DNA of 41,076 nt from NCBI GenBank assembly GCA_007693745.1, contig REDA01000055.1:1-41076 (forward strand), written 5' to 3'. The stretch is from Balneolaceae bacterium (GTDB lineage: Bacteria > Bacteroidota > Rhodothermia > Balneolales > Balneolaceae). Within the stretch, counting starts at the first letter, position 1. Each line of letters starts with the position of its first letter. Under the pieces are notes generated by a model that did not search any database, was not told where the DNA came from, and worked only from the letters and a program-made list of their open reading frames with translations. Positions 24,483 to 33,201 of this stretch are shown in pieces. A program made the translations under genes and the position numbers.

Positions 24483-25238
24483 CTATTGTTCATTTTTCCT
24501 TGCTATGTAAAAACCATAGCTGTAATAGTCCTTGTATTTTTGGTATAAACGGATCTCCGCTTTGTTATCTTCAACTACTTTTCTTGCAAGTTTTGAATTG
24601 TTGTTTCGGATCAGAAAAGATTCAAATCTTGCTTCCATCGGTTTATAGTATGTTTCAATCCAGCTCTCTTTAGATAAGTTGAAATATCCTGCCAATGTAA
24701 ATCCATTTTCTTCCAGAAGGGTAATTTTTTTTGAAGCCGTGTCGATTTCGGGATATTCCTGTACCCAAAATTCTTCAATTTCTTTTGGCCGGGAATTGGT
24801 TATCCAGGTAATTTCACTTAATGCTAAATAGCCACCCTGTTTTAGATATTTTTTCCAACTTTTTACTCCGTACTCAAATCCAATATTGTAAATCGCACCT
24901 TCAGCCCAAATTATGTCAAGTTCTTCAGCACTAAAGGGCAACTCTTCCATTGATTTTTCAAGCGTCGCAATTTTATCGGTCAGACCAAACGTCATAGATT
25001 TTTCATTCAGCTCATCCAGGAATTCAGGAAATAGATCAATCGCAGTTATTTTCCCATTTATGTTTTGTGCGAGTGTTATGGTTTGACCTCCGGTTCCGCA
25101 ACCAATGTCAGCTACTTTTAATTCTCTGTTATTCTGTAACTTAATGAATTCAAGGGCTTTAAGTGTTTCTTTCTCACTCCCGGGGCCTTGCCTTTCCGAG
25201 TTTTTATGAAGGTCAAGAATCAGTTCAAATTCTGTCAT
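24483..25238 (-). CDS. Class I SAM-dependent methyltransferase
   Basis: A 251-residue methyltransferase. The SAM-binding motif is VADIGCGTGGQT (about 42-53), with acidic TAIDLFPEF closing the second strand and ELDIIWAEGAIYNIG after motif II. The C-terminal third is polar and family-specific. The target, likely a small molecule, is unknown. Its ATG overlaps the stop of the nitroreductase as ATGA, so translation is coupled. Its codons and bases are AT-rich like its neighbours. Confidence 0.86.
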   Translation of the reverse strand: MTEFELILDLHKNSERQGPGSEKETLKALEFIKLQNNRELKVADIGCGTGGQTITLAQNINGKITAIDLFPEFLDELNEKSMTFGLTDKIATLEKSMEELPFSAEELDIIWAEGAIYNIGFEYGVKSWKKYLKQGGYLALSEITWITNSRPKEIEEFWVQEYPEIDTASKKITLLEENGFTLAGYFNLSKESWIETYYKPMEARFESFLIRNNNSKLARKVVEDNKAEIRLYQKYKDYYSYGFYIARKNEQ

Positions 25239-26209
25239 TTTTTTGGTTTAATTATTACATCATTAACACTACGCCTGAATGAATCCGGCATTTTATGTGA
25301 AAAGCCCAACCGGATTAAAAGCTGCGGAAACTCTCCCTTCAGGCCAAGGTATGATCTCATTTTGTCCCTTACCTCTGTTATCTGACAAGGCGAATTGAGA
25401 TGCGAATGGCTAAGTTTTAACGATGCAGCAGTAAGTGCAAATCGCTGGAAAACCATTCCCGTTTTAATCCAGTTCTCCGGATTGTTACCCGGGGTGGTGA
25501 ATAAGGCAATAACCGCAGTTTTTTTCAACTGGTTGAGCAATCTTTTGTTTTCGCTCCCGGCAGTCACAGCGTTTCTCAACACAAAACTTCCAAGTACTCG
25601 TCCAAACGATGGCAAACCGCTGCAGGAGGTGTAAAGACCATCGCCCTTTTGCATGGCTTCCTTCTTACTAAAGCGCACCCAGTGTATCAACTCGTTTACA
25701 AATTTGGGATTGCTCATCTGGATATCGTTGGCTTCAGCAATGAAAGAGCCGAACGGTTGTATTTCATTTTGTCCGATATAAAACCGGATACGATCAGCAT
25801 CTGCCACCTTTACCAGAGCAGTAATATCCTCATGAGTAACTGCCGTTCCCGCATATCGGTTTCGGGTTGTTTGTCTTACCTTGATATATGAAAAGAGTGC
25901 CGGTTTTTCGATCAGATCATCTTTTTGGAGTGATATGTTTATTGGACAATCCCTACTCAAGGCGTTGATTTGAAGCGTTGGCCTGTAACCATAAAACCTT
26001 GCAGAAATCATTGCGGTTTCTGCGGCGCAACCCAGGCTGATAAACAGCTCCCTCTGATCGGGATCGGCAACAGGCAGCGAGCGGCTGAAATCCGGAACAA
26101 TGCACAAGTCGTCGTCCTGTTTAGCAAACAACCAGGGCTGCGTATTGTGGGCCGATGGTGACCTTACGGCACTCCGCACTATTTTTATAAAAATTTCATC
26201 TGGTATCAT
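25235..26209 (-). CDS. Acg-like nitroreductase-family protein
   Basis: A 324-residue protein of the nitroreductase fold, close to the Acg/Rv2032-type group of about 330 residues. Typical stretches are AVRSPSAHNTQPWLF near the N-terminus, ADPDQRELFISLGCAAET and RQTTRNRYAG. Relatives bind FMN, but some have a lid that blocks catalysis and may store flavin, so redox activity is not assured. The ATG at 26209 follows GCAGGT at a proper distance. A TTG nine codons upstream would overlap the TonB receptor end. It lies 16 bases after the receptor stop and overlaps the methyltransferase by four bases. Confidence 0.82.
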   Translation of the reverse strand: MIPDEIFIKIVRSAVRSPSAHNTQPWLFAKQDDDLCIVPDFSRSLPVADPDQRELFISLGCAAETAMISARFYGYRPTLQINALSRDCPINISLQKDDLIEKPALFSYIKVRQTTRNRYAGTAVTHEDITALVKVADADRIRFYIGQNEIQPFGSFIAEANDIQMSNPKFVNELIHWVRFSKKEAMQKGDGLYTSCSGLPSFGRVLGSFVLRNAVTAGSENKRLLNQLKKTAVIALFTTPGNNPENWIKTGMVFQRFALTAASLKLSHSHLNSPCQITEVRDKMRSYLGLKGEFPQLLIRLGFSHKMPDSFRRSVNDVIIKPKK

Positions 26210-26225
26210 TTTACCTGCGCTATAG

Positions 26226-28592
26226 TTAAAATTCAATCTTATACCCCAATGATGGGAAAGGCATTTTCATCGTATCTATTATCACCTCATTTTCCATTCG
26301 GCTGTAAAACGGATCGCTGTAATCGGGTTGTATCAGAGCATTTTTTATCATGAAGTACCAGGTGCCTGAAGATTTTGATTTGTTCACTTTATAGGTAATT
26401 GACAAATCGACTCCGGTTGTTGAAGGAAACTGGCTCTCGTAAGCCCGTGAGTGATCGGGGATCGCCCAACTGGCAGCCATGGATTCTTCATAAAGAACCG
26501 GGGTATATCGCAATCCTCCCATGCGGGTAATTTTGGCACTGATGCCAAGAATATTTTTATTTTTCAGCATCCACTCCTTTCCCGCCATAAGGTTTATTAC
26601 ATGACCTCTGTTGTAAACGGTGTTGTATTCCTTACCATCGCCCCCGGTATATTTTGAATCGAAAAGGGTTGCTGTAAAAAGATAGTAGTAGCCATTTTTT
26701 ATAAACCGCTCGAGGGTTACATCAATTCCGTAGTTTTTTCCCGTACCGGAGTTCTCCAGTTTGCGGTTTATCGCCCAGTTACTCGTAACATTGATGATAG
26801 AAAATGAACTGTTCGGATAAACCGGGATGTCTTCGAGTCTCTGGTAATAAGGCTCTATCTTCATTCGAATCACATCGCTGATTCTTCGGCTGTAACCCAG
26901 CACAAAATGGTGCGATTTCATGAAATCGAGATTCTTGTTTTGCAGCTCAGCGATACCGTTACTTTTTACCTCTGAAAAATAGGTGCGCAGCTCTTCCATT
27001 TGTGAATGCATTCCATATGCAATGCTTAACTCATCATTTTGACTAATTTCCCAGTTAATACCGACCCGAGGTTCGAAAGTAGCTTTCCCATTGACATCGA
27101 GATACATGGAGTGTACACCCAGATTGGCAGTTACATTGGGCAACAGATCTATTCTGAATTGTGTAAATATCTGAGTTGATAAAGCTCTTCCCTTTGTATC
27201 TACAAAATTCATCATGTTTTCGGGATGGTCATAAAATGCCATTTGTATTTTGTTATCGAAGAACAAACTGTTAACGGTGATACCTGTCCGTGAATTGATT
27301 TTGGTATTGAACCTGTGATTCAATACCGTCCTGAACGTATATTTCCCTTCCGTGCTTTGTGAGTTGAGTACCGGAAGCATTTGCATACCGAGCGAATACT
27401 CTCTTTTGTCATACGTGTTTCTCATACCATCAGCGCTGAGCATGGTTTCCAGATAGGAGGTTCTTCCAACGAAAGTCTGATGCGACAAACCAACAACACC
27501 GAAACGGTTTTTGTACCTTTGGCTCATGTAATCGATAGAGGTTTCCCATTTGGAGGGGTCATCCTTTGCATCTTTATTATTGATATCATCGGCGCCCATT
27601 CCCCAGATTGTGAACGTACCCGAATTCCGAGTTGGAAAGTCGAATTTGAACGTTACGTCCTGAAAGGTTGGGAGATTTGGGAAGCTGACCATCTTACCGA
27701 TGAGCCCGAGAGTACCGTATCGATAATTAAACAGATAAGTTGATCTTTCCCCTCTGATGAAGGGACCCTCTGCTGCAAAATCCAGACCCTGAATTCCCAC
27801 TCCGGCAGTGTATTCTCGTTTTTCAACATTTCCGGTCCTCATTTTTACATCAAAAACACCTGAGAATGCATTGCCATATTCAGCAGGGAATGCCCCCGTG
27901 AAAAAATCCGAGTTACGAAGCATCTGGCTGCTGAACACGGTGTAACCGCCGCCGCCCACAAAATCGACATTGGGAAAGTGAAATGTAGCCGGGACATCAA
28001 CACCTTCTACCCGCCAAAGAACACCTCTTGGTGAATTGCCGCGAATGATAATGGCATTGTTGGTCGTTTGAGTTGTAGCTACACCTGCAAAGCCAGCAGC
28101 CAAACGGGCAGGGTCGTCCAATCCCCCTGCATAACGGCTGGCTTCCTCTACGCTGAATGTACGGGCACTTACTGTTGCCATTGAGTTCCTCGGTCTGTCT
28201 TTACTGATGGAACCCCATACAACAACTTCACCTAATGAATGGGATGTTTCTTTCAACTCAATTTCAAGTACAACCTCTTTCCCCGTCCCTACCAGAATTT
28301 CAGATAGTATTTGGGGTTCATATCCAACATAGCTAATCACAAAGTTAAATCTTCCGACAGGAACTCTTTCCAGACGGAAATTCCCATTCACATCAGCGGT
28401 TGTACCGAGCAGTGGTTCGATTCCATCAACCACTATTGCCGCACCAATCAGTGGGATTTTCAGATCGGCATCCTTAATCGAACCCCTTACCGTTTGAGTC
28501 AGGGTATCTTGAGAAAGGGCCGTTGATACATCGAAGATCAACAGTATTGTAAATACCAGCGTCACTGCCTTTAAATATATATTCCGTTTCAT
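26226..28592 (-). CDS. TonB-dependent receptor with N-terminal carboxypeptidase-regulatory-like domain
   Basis: A 788-residue outer-membrane protein. It has a signal peptide (about 1-28), a CarboxypepD_reg-like beta-sandwich (about 33-115, VRGSIKDADLKIPLIGAAI through YVGYEP), then a plug (about 120-255, IIIRGNSPRGVLWRVEGVDVP, FPAEYGNAFSGVFDVKMRTGN) and a beta-barrel ending in FPSLGYKIEF. This layout is typical of Bacteroidota. The ligand is unknown. No SusD partner is present, so a polysaccharide-uptake pair is unlikely. It heads the receptor-nitroreductase-methyltransferase-hydrolase run and sits just downstream of a membrane AraC regulator. A 9-bp inverted repeat covers its leader. Confidence 0.9.
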   Translation of the reverse strand: MKRNIYLKAVTLVFTILLIFDVSTALSQDTLTQTVRGSIKDADLKIPLIGAAIVVDGIEPLLGTTADVNGNFRLERVPVGRFNFVISYVGYEPQILSEILVGTGKEVVLEIELKETSHSLGEVVVWGSISKDRPRNSMATVSARTFSVEEASRYAGGLDDPARLAAGFAGVATTQTTNNAIIIRGNSPRGVLWRVEGVDVPATFHFPNVDFVGGGGYTVFSSQMLRNSDFFTGAFPAEYGNAFSGVFDVKMRTGNVEKREYTAGVGIQGLDFAAEGPFIRGERSTYLFNYRYGTLGLIGKMVSFPNLPTFQDVTFKFDFPTRNSGTFTIWGMGADDINNKDAKDDPSKWETSIDYMSQRYKNRFGVVGLSHQTFVGRTSYLETMLSADGMRNTYDKREYSLGMQMLPVLNSQSTEGKYTFRTVLNHRFNTKINSRTGITVNSLFFDNKIQMAFYDHPENMMNFVDTKGRALSTQIFTQFRIDLLPNVTANLGVHSMYLDVNGKATFEPRVGINWEISQNDELSIAYGMHSQMEELRTYFSEVKSNGIAELQNKNLDFMKSHHFVLGYSRRISDVIRMKIEPYYQRLEDIPVYPNSSFSIINVTSNWAINRKLENSGTGKNYGIDVTLERFIKNGYYYLFTATLFDSKYTGGDGKEYNTVYNRGHVINLMAGKEWMLKNKNILGISAKITRMGGLRYTPVLYEESMAASWAIPDHSRAYESQFPSTTGVDLSITYKVNKSKSSGTWYFMIKNALIQPDYSDPFYSRMENEVIIDTMKMPFPSLGYKIEF

Positions 28593-28594
28593 AT

Positions 28595-28630
28595 TTTTGC
28601 ATTTAAACGTTTCAGTTTATGAATGCAAAA
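28595..28630. promoter_or_regulatory. Inverted repeat in the leader of the TonB receptor gene
   Basis: TTTTGCATT (28595-28603) and AATGCAAAA (28622-28630) are perfect reverse complements 18 bases apart, and the spacer contains the palindrome AAACGTTT (28605-28612). The element begins two bases upstream of the receptor start codon, so it could be an operator or a hairpin covering the ribosome-binding region. Confidence 0.45.
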
Positions 28631-28708
28631 TATGTCGGATCAGATAGACCGGAGTTTCACTTTCTATTTTTCAAGTATCGCTTTCCTGAGATAAGAGTCT
28701 CACTTTTT

Positions 28709-29836
28709 TTATGAGACCTTGGAAATGTAGGCTGATGGAGAGATCCCTTCAAATTTATTGAATGCCCTGTAAAAGGCCGCCTTTGAGTTAAAACCACAGT
28801 CGAATGCGATGCCCAGTATAGATAAATGCTTGTTATCATTTATCAAACACTTTAATTTGAATTCCTCAACACGATATTTGTTGACAAAGTCAAAGAAGTT
28901 TTGGTTCAATGTAGAGTTGAGAACTTCAGAGATGATTCCAGGTTTGGTATTCATCAATTTACTTAGCTTGGCCAAATTAAGCTCCGGGTCTAAATAAGGC
29001 TGTTCAGATTCCATCAACAGAGTCAACCTGGTGATAATATGCGAATAGTCCTTATTTACGACAGTTTCAAGGGTACCCTGATCTGTTGATTCAAGTCTCT
29101 GATCATTTTCAGTGATAGGATAATCCACAAAAATCCGACCCTGCCTGATTCCAAAATAACCGATATACAACACATACAGAGTTGAAAAACTGTAAGCAAA
29201 CACCGCAATTTCGTAGAAATTTGCAAAGTTTAAGTAGTTATTTATATTAAAAACAAGAACATTGACCGAAAACACAATCAGTGAGGCAATTACAAGGGTT
29301 TTCAACCATGAAAGATCGATACTTTCGATATTTGAAAATTGATTTTCGATAGTTACCCTGTAGTTCCGCAGTTGTTTTAAAGCCCAGATATTGTATCCGA
29401 TACTGAAAACACCGATGGATATGCCCCTGATTTTAAAAAACAGTGTTGTTGTGAACAGTTCATTTTCTGCCAGAAGTATTTTCTCATCAGCGGAGAGAAA
29501 CAGATAATTCAGCATATGTAGAACTAAAAAAACGGCGAATGGGGTGAGGTGAAGAAGATGCAAGGGCTTTATCTTAAACTCCTTCTCTGTAAGTGATTTA
29601 ACATAAAGCCAGAGCAGCGGACCGTGCAGGAGTAGAAACAACCAGGCATTGTTTATTAAATGAGGATGTGGAAACTCATTCTCGCGATTATAAATCTCTA
29701 AATAAGGGCCTCCAATGGTTATCGCATAAACAGCAAACATGCAGAGCAACGTATTGTCAGCCAATGTTTTATCTTTCTTTCCAATGAGTAGCAGGAGTAG
29801 AAAAAGCGATATAAAAAATCCCAGCAGAAGAATCAT
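28709..29836 (-). CDS. Membrane-bound AraC-family transcriptional regulator
   Basis: A 375-residue protein whose first ~225 residues are mostly hydrophobic helices (about seven membrane segments, starting LLLGFFISLFLLLLLIG). A C-terminal AraC helix-turn-helix pair follows (about 275-373, LNLAKLSKLMN, GIAFDCGFNSKAAFYRAFNKFEG, SPSAYI). Such 7TM-AraC proteins are frequent in Bacteroidota and probably sense an envelope or small-molecule signal. It is 116 bases upstream of the TonB receptor on the same strand, so the receptor module is its likely target. The ATG at 29836 starts directly with the first helix. Confidence 0.87.
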   Translation of the reverse strand: MILLLGFFISLFLLLLLIGKKDKTLADNTLLCMFAVYAITIGGPYLEIYNRENEFPHPHLINNAWLFLLLHGPLLWLYVKSLTEKEFKIKPLHLLHLTPFAVFLVLHMLNYLFLSADEKILLAENELFTTTLFFKIRGISIGVFSIGYNIWALKQLRNYRVTIENQFSNIESIDLSWLKTLVIASLIVFSVNVLVFNINNYLNFANFYEIAVFAYSFSTLYVLYIGYFGIRQGRIFVDYPITENDQRLESTDQGTLETVVNKDYSHIITRLTLLMESEQPYLDPELNLAKLSKLMNTKPGIISEVLNSTLNQNFFDFVNKYRVEEFKLKCLINDNKHLSILGIAFDCGFNSKAAFYRAFNKFEGISPSAYISKVS

Positions 29837-30097
29837 GGTCAGTAATTTAATGTACTCTCATCTGAACTTGCACTTGGTTTAGCCCACTGTTCTTTACTCT
29901 CTGATGATAATTCGTCAATAATATAACCGGGGGATATTTAATCAGGCAATGCAGCCGTGCAATTGCCATTTCGTTTAAGCAAGTTCGTAGTTTACAGAGT
30001 TAGTTCCTCTCTTTCAAGTAGCTGTAATATATAAGGTTTCCATTGATTTCCGTCTAAACTATCCGCAATATGCGTAATTTTTCTCTCACTCTTTGAT
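29837..30097. other. Intergenic stretch, no gene seen
   Basis: AT-rich DNA between the AraC regulator and the MFS remnant. It should hold the regulator's promoter, but no motif stands out. No reading frame or hairpin terminator was recognised. Confidence 0.45.
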
Positions 30098-30301
30098 TTA
30101 TATTTTGACACTCTTTTTCAAAACAGGTGCATCCGGTTTTTCCATCCGGAATATAATCCAGAGCGCAGAAAACAGAACCAGGACACCTGTCGAAATGATG
30201 GCGATTTTAATATCAAACATGTCGGCGATCACTCCGGAAAAAATTGCACCAATCGCGTAGCCGGCATTATGTATTGGAATCTGATCATCCATGTCGATCA
30301 T
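30098..30301 (-). pseudogene. C-terminal remnant of an MFS transporter
   Basis: A 67-codon frame contains NAGYAIGAIFSGVIADMF followed by a second hydrophobic helix (IAIISTGVLVLFSALWIIF) and a charged tail. This is the last two membrane segments of a major-facilitator transporter, which normally has 12. The sequence before NAGYAIG is unrelated and the frame is closed by a TGA not far upstream, so the first ten helices are missing. It lies between the AraC regulator and the 3' end of the ABC operon, at what looks like a rearrangement junction. Confidence 0.65.
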
Positions 30302-30475
30302 GGATATAAACCTATAGAGAAAGTCATGCTTGTGCTCTCTGTGATTTCAGGTATTTTTTGTCAGAAAAAATATTTCAAGGAGTTTTCCATAGGATCAAGT
30401 CAGAAGAAGATTTAAAACCGCAGCCTGCTTGCCAAACAAAAAGACAGTTTTTCAATGCCCCAAATTTCCATAAAT

Positions 30476-31786
30476 CTAATTTTTATGAGAAACAGGAATA
30501 TGGATTAGCTCGTCAGATCTAAGAAACTCCAACCTCCTGAAGCGAGGAAGAAAAAACTCCTGCCACTCCTGCTGGAAGGCCCGCATTTCACCCTCAAGAC
30601 TTCGTAACCGTTCCGTGTCGGTACCGGCTTTTCGTTCAAGCCATGCCTGGAGGGTCATTGGCGGTGAGAGTACCCTAAGGCGAGAGGCCAGTTGAGCCTG
30701 CCTTTTTCGTGGCTCTTCGAACTGTCTTTCTGCTTCGTGTTCGCGCTCTGCAACTGTTTGAGCCCAAACAAATCGCCTCATCCAGGTGTTGTAGAACTGT
30801 GGCGTATCTCCTTCTACAAATTCTTCCGGATGTTCAACAATCCATGAATCGAACAGGTCATCGCCCTCGGCCTGAACAGCCTGCTGAATGGTGCGCTGTT
30901 CCGTTATCCACAGAGCACGAGAGGGCACGGGATGCAGTGAGGTTACGATGAGTGAAATAACGGAGGGAATAATCAGCAAAAAAAACACCCAAAGGCCTGT
31001 AAGCCCAACCGCATTCATCGCAGAACTGGTTTGGAAGAGATTAAACAGAACACAGAGAGCAAACCAGAACGATGTATAGAGCGAGATAGCAACTATTAAC
31101 TGTAATCCCTGAATATTGAAAAGATCAATGCCAAACATAACCGACCACACAATTAGCGAAAGAATGATGATACCGTTAACCAGTAAAAACCGAATGATCA
31201 TTTTCTGGAATAATATAGCTCTGATGGATATTGGCTGTGATTGAAGCAGGGAATAGGTTCCTCTCTCCCTTTCTGAAGAAATGACGTTGTAACCCATTAC
31301 AATGATGAAAAGAGGCACAAGCCATACCAGCACAAATGCGAAATCGAAAGAGCCGGAAACCTGCATGAACGGATTCTCCAGCGCATTATCTCTAAGGGGT
31401 TCTAAACCCGTAAGGGTTACCTTACCATAATAGGGGAGTATATCAAGCTGCCCGGCTGCCAACGGCGCCAACGGCTTTGGGTGAAGAAAAATGTGTCGTC
31501 CCGCTTCACCAAACTGGCCTAAAACCAACGGATTGGCCGGGTTTTGAAACCATGCATCAACCTCAGCATCACCCCGCTCGATGGCCTCAAGCTGAGAACG
31601 CATATCATCATAGAAAGCCGTTTCAGTAGCAAGGAGTTCATTAATCGTTTCAACATGCTGTGTAGTTCGGTTACTGCCCAGATAGAGGCTGAAACCAATC
31701 AGCAACGGTAAAATTATTGCAGTGCCCCAAAAAGCACCCGATGTACGAATGTGTCTCCATTCAAAATCGAAAATGTGAATCATCAT
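30476..31786 (-). CDS. ABC-2 type permease with DUF3526 domain, probably lacking its C-terminal helix
   Basis: A 436-residue membrane protein. TM1 is at about 18-36, a large outside loop at about 40-145, and a block of helices at about 150-285 (FVLVWLVPLFIIVMGYNVI and on). A second hydrophilic region then runs to the end (SHKN). The partner permease and other DUF3526 proteins finish with a further membrane helix, but none is present here, so the gene appears cut short near 30476. AGGAGG five bases before the ATG at 31786 is the best Shine-Dalgarno sequence seen in the window. The start overlaps the upstream permease stop as ATGA. Likely part of an exporter or efflux complex with the two upstream genes. 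Confidence 0.82.
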   Translation of the reverse strand: MMIHIFDFEWRHIRTSGAFWGTAIILPLLIGFSLYLGSNRTTQHVETINELLATETAFYDDMRSQLEAIERGDAEVDAWFQNPANPLVLGQFGEAGRHIFLHPKPLAPLAAGQLDILPYYGKVTLTGLEPLRDNALENPFMQVSGSFDFAFVLVWLVPLFIIVMGYNVISSERERGTYSLLQSQPISIRAILFQKMIIRFLLVNGIIILSLIVWSVMFGIDLFNIQGLQLIVAISLYTSFWFALCVLFNLFQTSSAMNAVGLTGLWVFFLLIIPSVISLIVTSLHPVPSRALWITEQRTIQQAVQAEGDDLFDSWIVEHPEEFVEGDTPQFYNTWMRRFVWAQTVAEREHEAERQFEEPRKRQAQLASRLRVLSPPMTLQAWLERKAGTDTERLRSLEGEMRAFQQEWQEFFLPRFRRLEFLRSDELIHIPVSHKN

Positions 31787-33201
31787 AATACCTCCTCTTT
31801 GCGAGCCACAACTGAAAGAATTCCTGCAGATGCTCCAAACCAGAATAGTAAAATTATGAGGGGAGGGATCTTGCTGGAGTCAATGAACACTTGATCCGGC
31901 CTTTCATAGGTGAATGAAAGATTCTGAGCAAAAAACTCGCCACCAACGGCATATCCAGCTGCTCGCTCTCCGACAGCATGGATCTTTAAATCCAGGTTGA
32001 GTTCACGCATAAGCTCAATTCTGTACGCTTCCGCTTTTCTGGAAAAATGATTAAATGAATGCATATCTGTTCCCGCCGCGGCCATGGATGTCATGCGCGC
32101 AGCTATGGATGGCGATAAGATGGAACTAAAGGAAAAAAGACGGATCTGACTCCGGTGAATTTCATCAATTTTTGCAAAATGATGATCATAAATTCTCTTT
32201 TCAAACTCTTCACCCTCCTGTAGCATCATCCCTCTGAAGTTGAATGGCAGATCTGCCACGTCATCAACACCGTGTGCCGTGAGAACGGAATCCCGAAATG
32301 CCACACTATGCTCACTATAGGGGTTGTGCCCGTCGATCCCCTCCAACAGGTCTGTTCTCACAGCCTGATAGAATTGTGTAGTGTCAGGTACAGGATAGAT
32401 CCCGGATGCAATATTGGTAATCAACCTCGGCACAAGCAGAGTGCTTATGATCCAAACAGAAAGTAAGATCACCATGGATGAACCCGAACTTTTTGCAAGT
32501 GTCGAAACTATAATTGTAATGTGCGCAATCACACCAAAGTAGACCAACCATACGGCTACCATAAGTGAGAAACCCGTCAAGTTGCTGCCTAAAGAATCTG
32601 TAAGAAGTAAAAAAAGGCACCCGATCAGTAAAAATGGTAGATAAATGAGAAGAATTACTGCCCAAAGTCCCATTGTCTTTCCTGCAATGAGCTGACCTGT
32701 GCTAACTCCCTGGCTTTTCAGGTAACGGTACATACCATTTTCTTTTTCGCCTACAACAGAGCGATAGCCTGCAAGAATGATAAATAGCGGAAAGAGGTAC
32801 GCAAAGATAAACGCAGGGGTAAGTTCTGCAAATCGCCTTGAGGCCTCTTTATCTTCAGCCAGACTGTATGCCGCAAAATTTTGCCGATGACCCTCCAAAA
32901 AAATGGAAACACCTGTGTAACGATCAACCCCGGGATCAAACACGGACATCGCTGTTACCGGTTTAAAGGCAAAGGTTCCATAATGCGCTGCTGAATGCGG
33001 GTTTTTCGCACCCTGATTTTCCCATTGAACACGTGCCAATTCTTCAGCCTGATGATGCTGATCAGCCATCTCACTGTAATAGTTGATACCGGAAACTACC
33101 GATACCGTTAGTAAAAGAAGAATCAGCAAACCAAGTGATACGATCACCTTATCACGTATTTGCTGTGTCAGTTCATTTCGGATAATGGAGTAAATAATCA
33201 T
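31783..33201 (-). CDS. ABC-2 type permease with DUF3526 domain
   Basis: A 472-residue membrane protein. TM1 is at about 20-42, followed by an extracytoplasmic domain of about 90 residues and then helices (AELTPAFIFAYLFPLFIILAGY and on, to about 270). A second extracytoplasmic domain comes next, and a last helix PPLIILLFWFGASAGILSVV lies near the C-terminus. This NosY/DUF3526-like layout fits ABC transporters that act on envelope components or metals. The substrate is not known. It overlaps the ATPase gene by four bases and the second permease by four bases. Confidence 0.85.
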   Translation of the reverse strand: MIIYSIIRNELTQQIRDKVIVSLGLLILLLLTVSVVSGINYYSEMADQHHQAEELARVQWENQGAKNPHSAAHYGTFAFKPVTAMSVFDPGVDRYTGVSIFLEGHRQNFAAYSLAEDKEASRRFAELTPAFIFAYLFPLFIILAGYRSVVGEKENGMYRYLKSQGVSTGQLIAGKTMGLWAVILLIYLPFLLIGCLFLLLTDSLGSNLTGFSLMVAVWLVYFGVIAHITIIVSTLAKSSGSSMVILLSVWIISTLLVPRLITNIASGIYPVPDTTQFYQAVRTDLLEGIDGHNPYSEHSVAFRDSVLTAHGVDDVADLPFNFRGMMLQEGEEFEKRIYDHHFAKIDEIHRSQIRLFSFSSILSPSIAARMTSMAAAGTDMHSFNHFSRKAEAYRIELMRELNLDLKIHAVGERAAGYAVGGEFFAQNLSFTYERPDQVFIDSSKIPPLIILLFWFGASAGILSVVARKEEVL

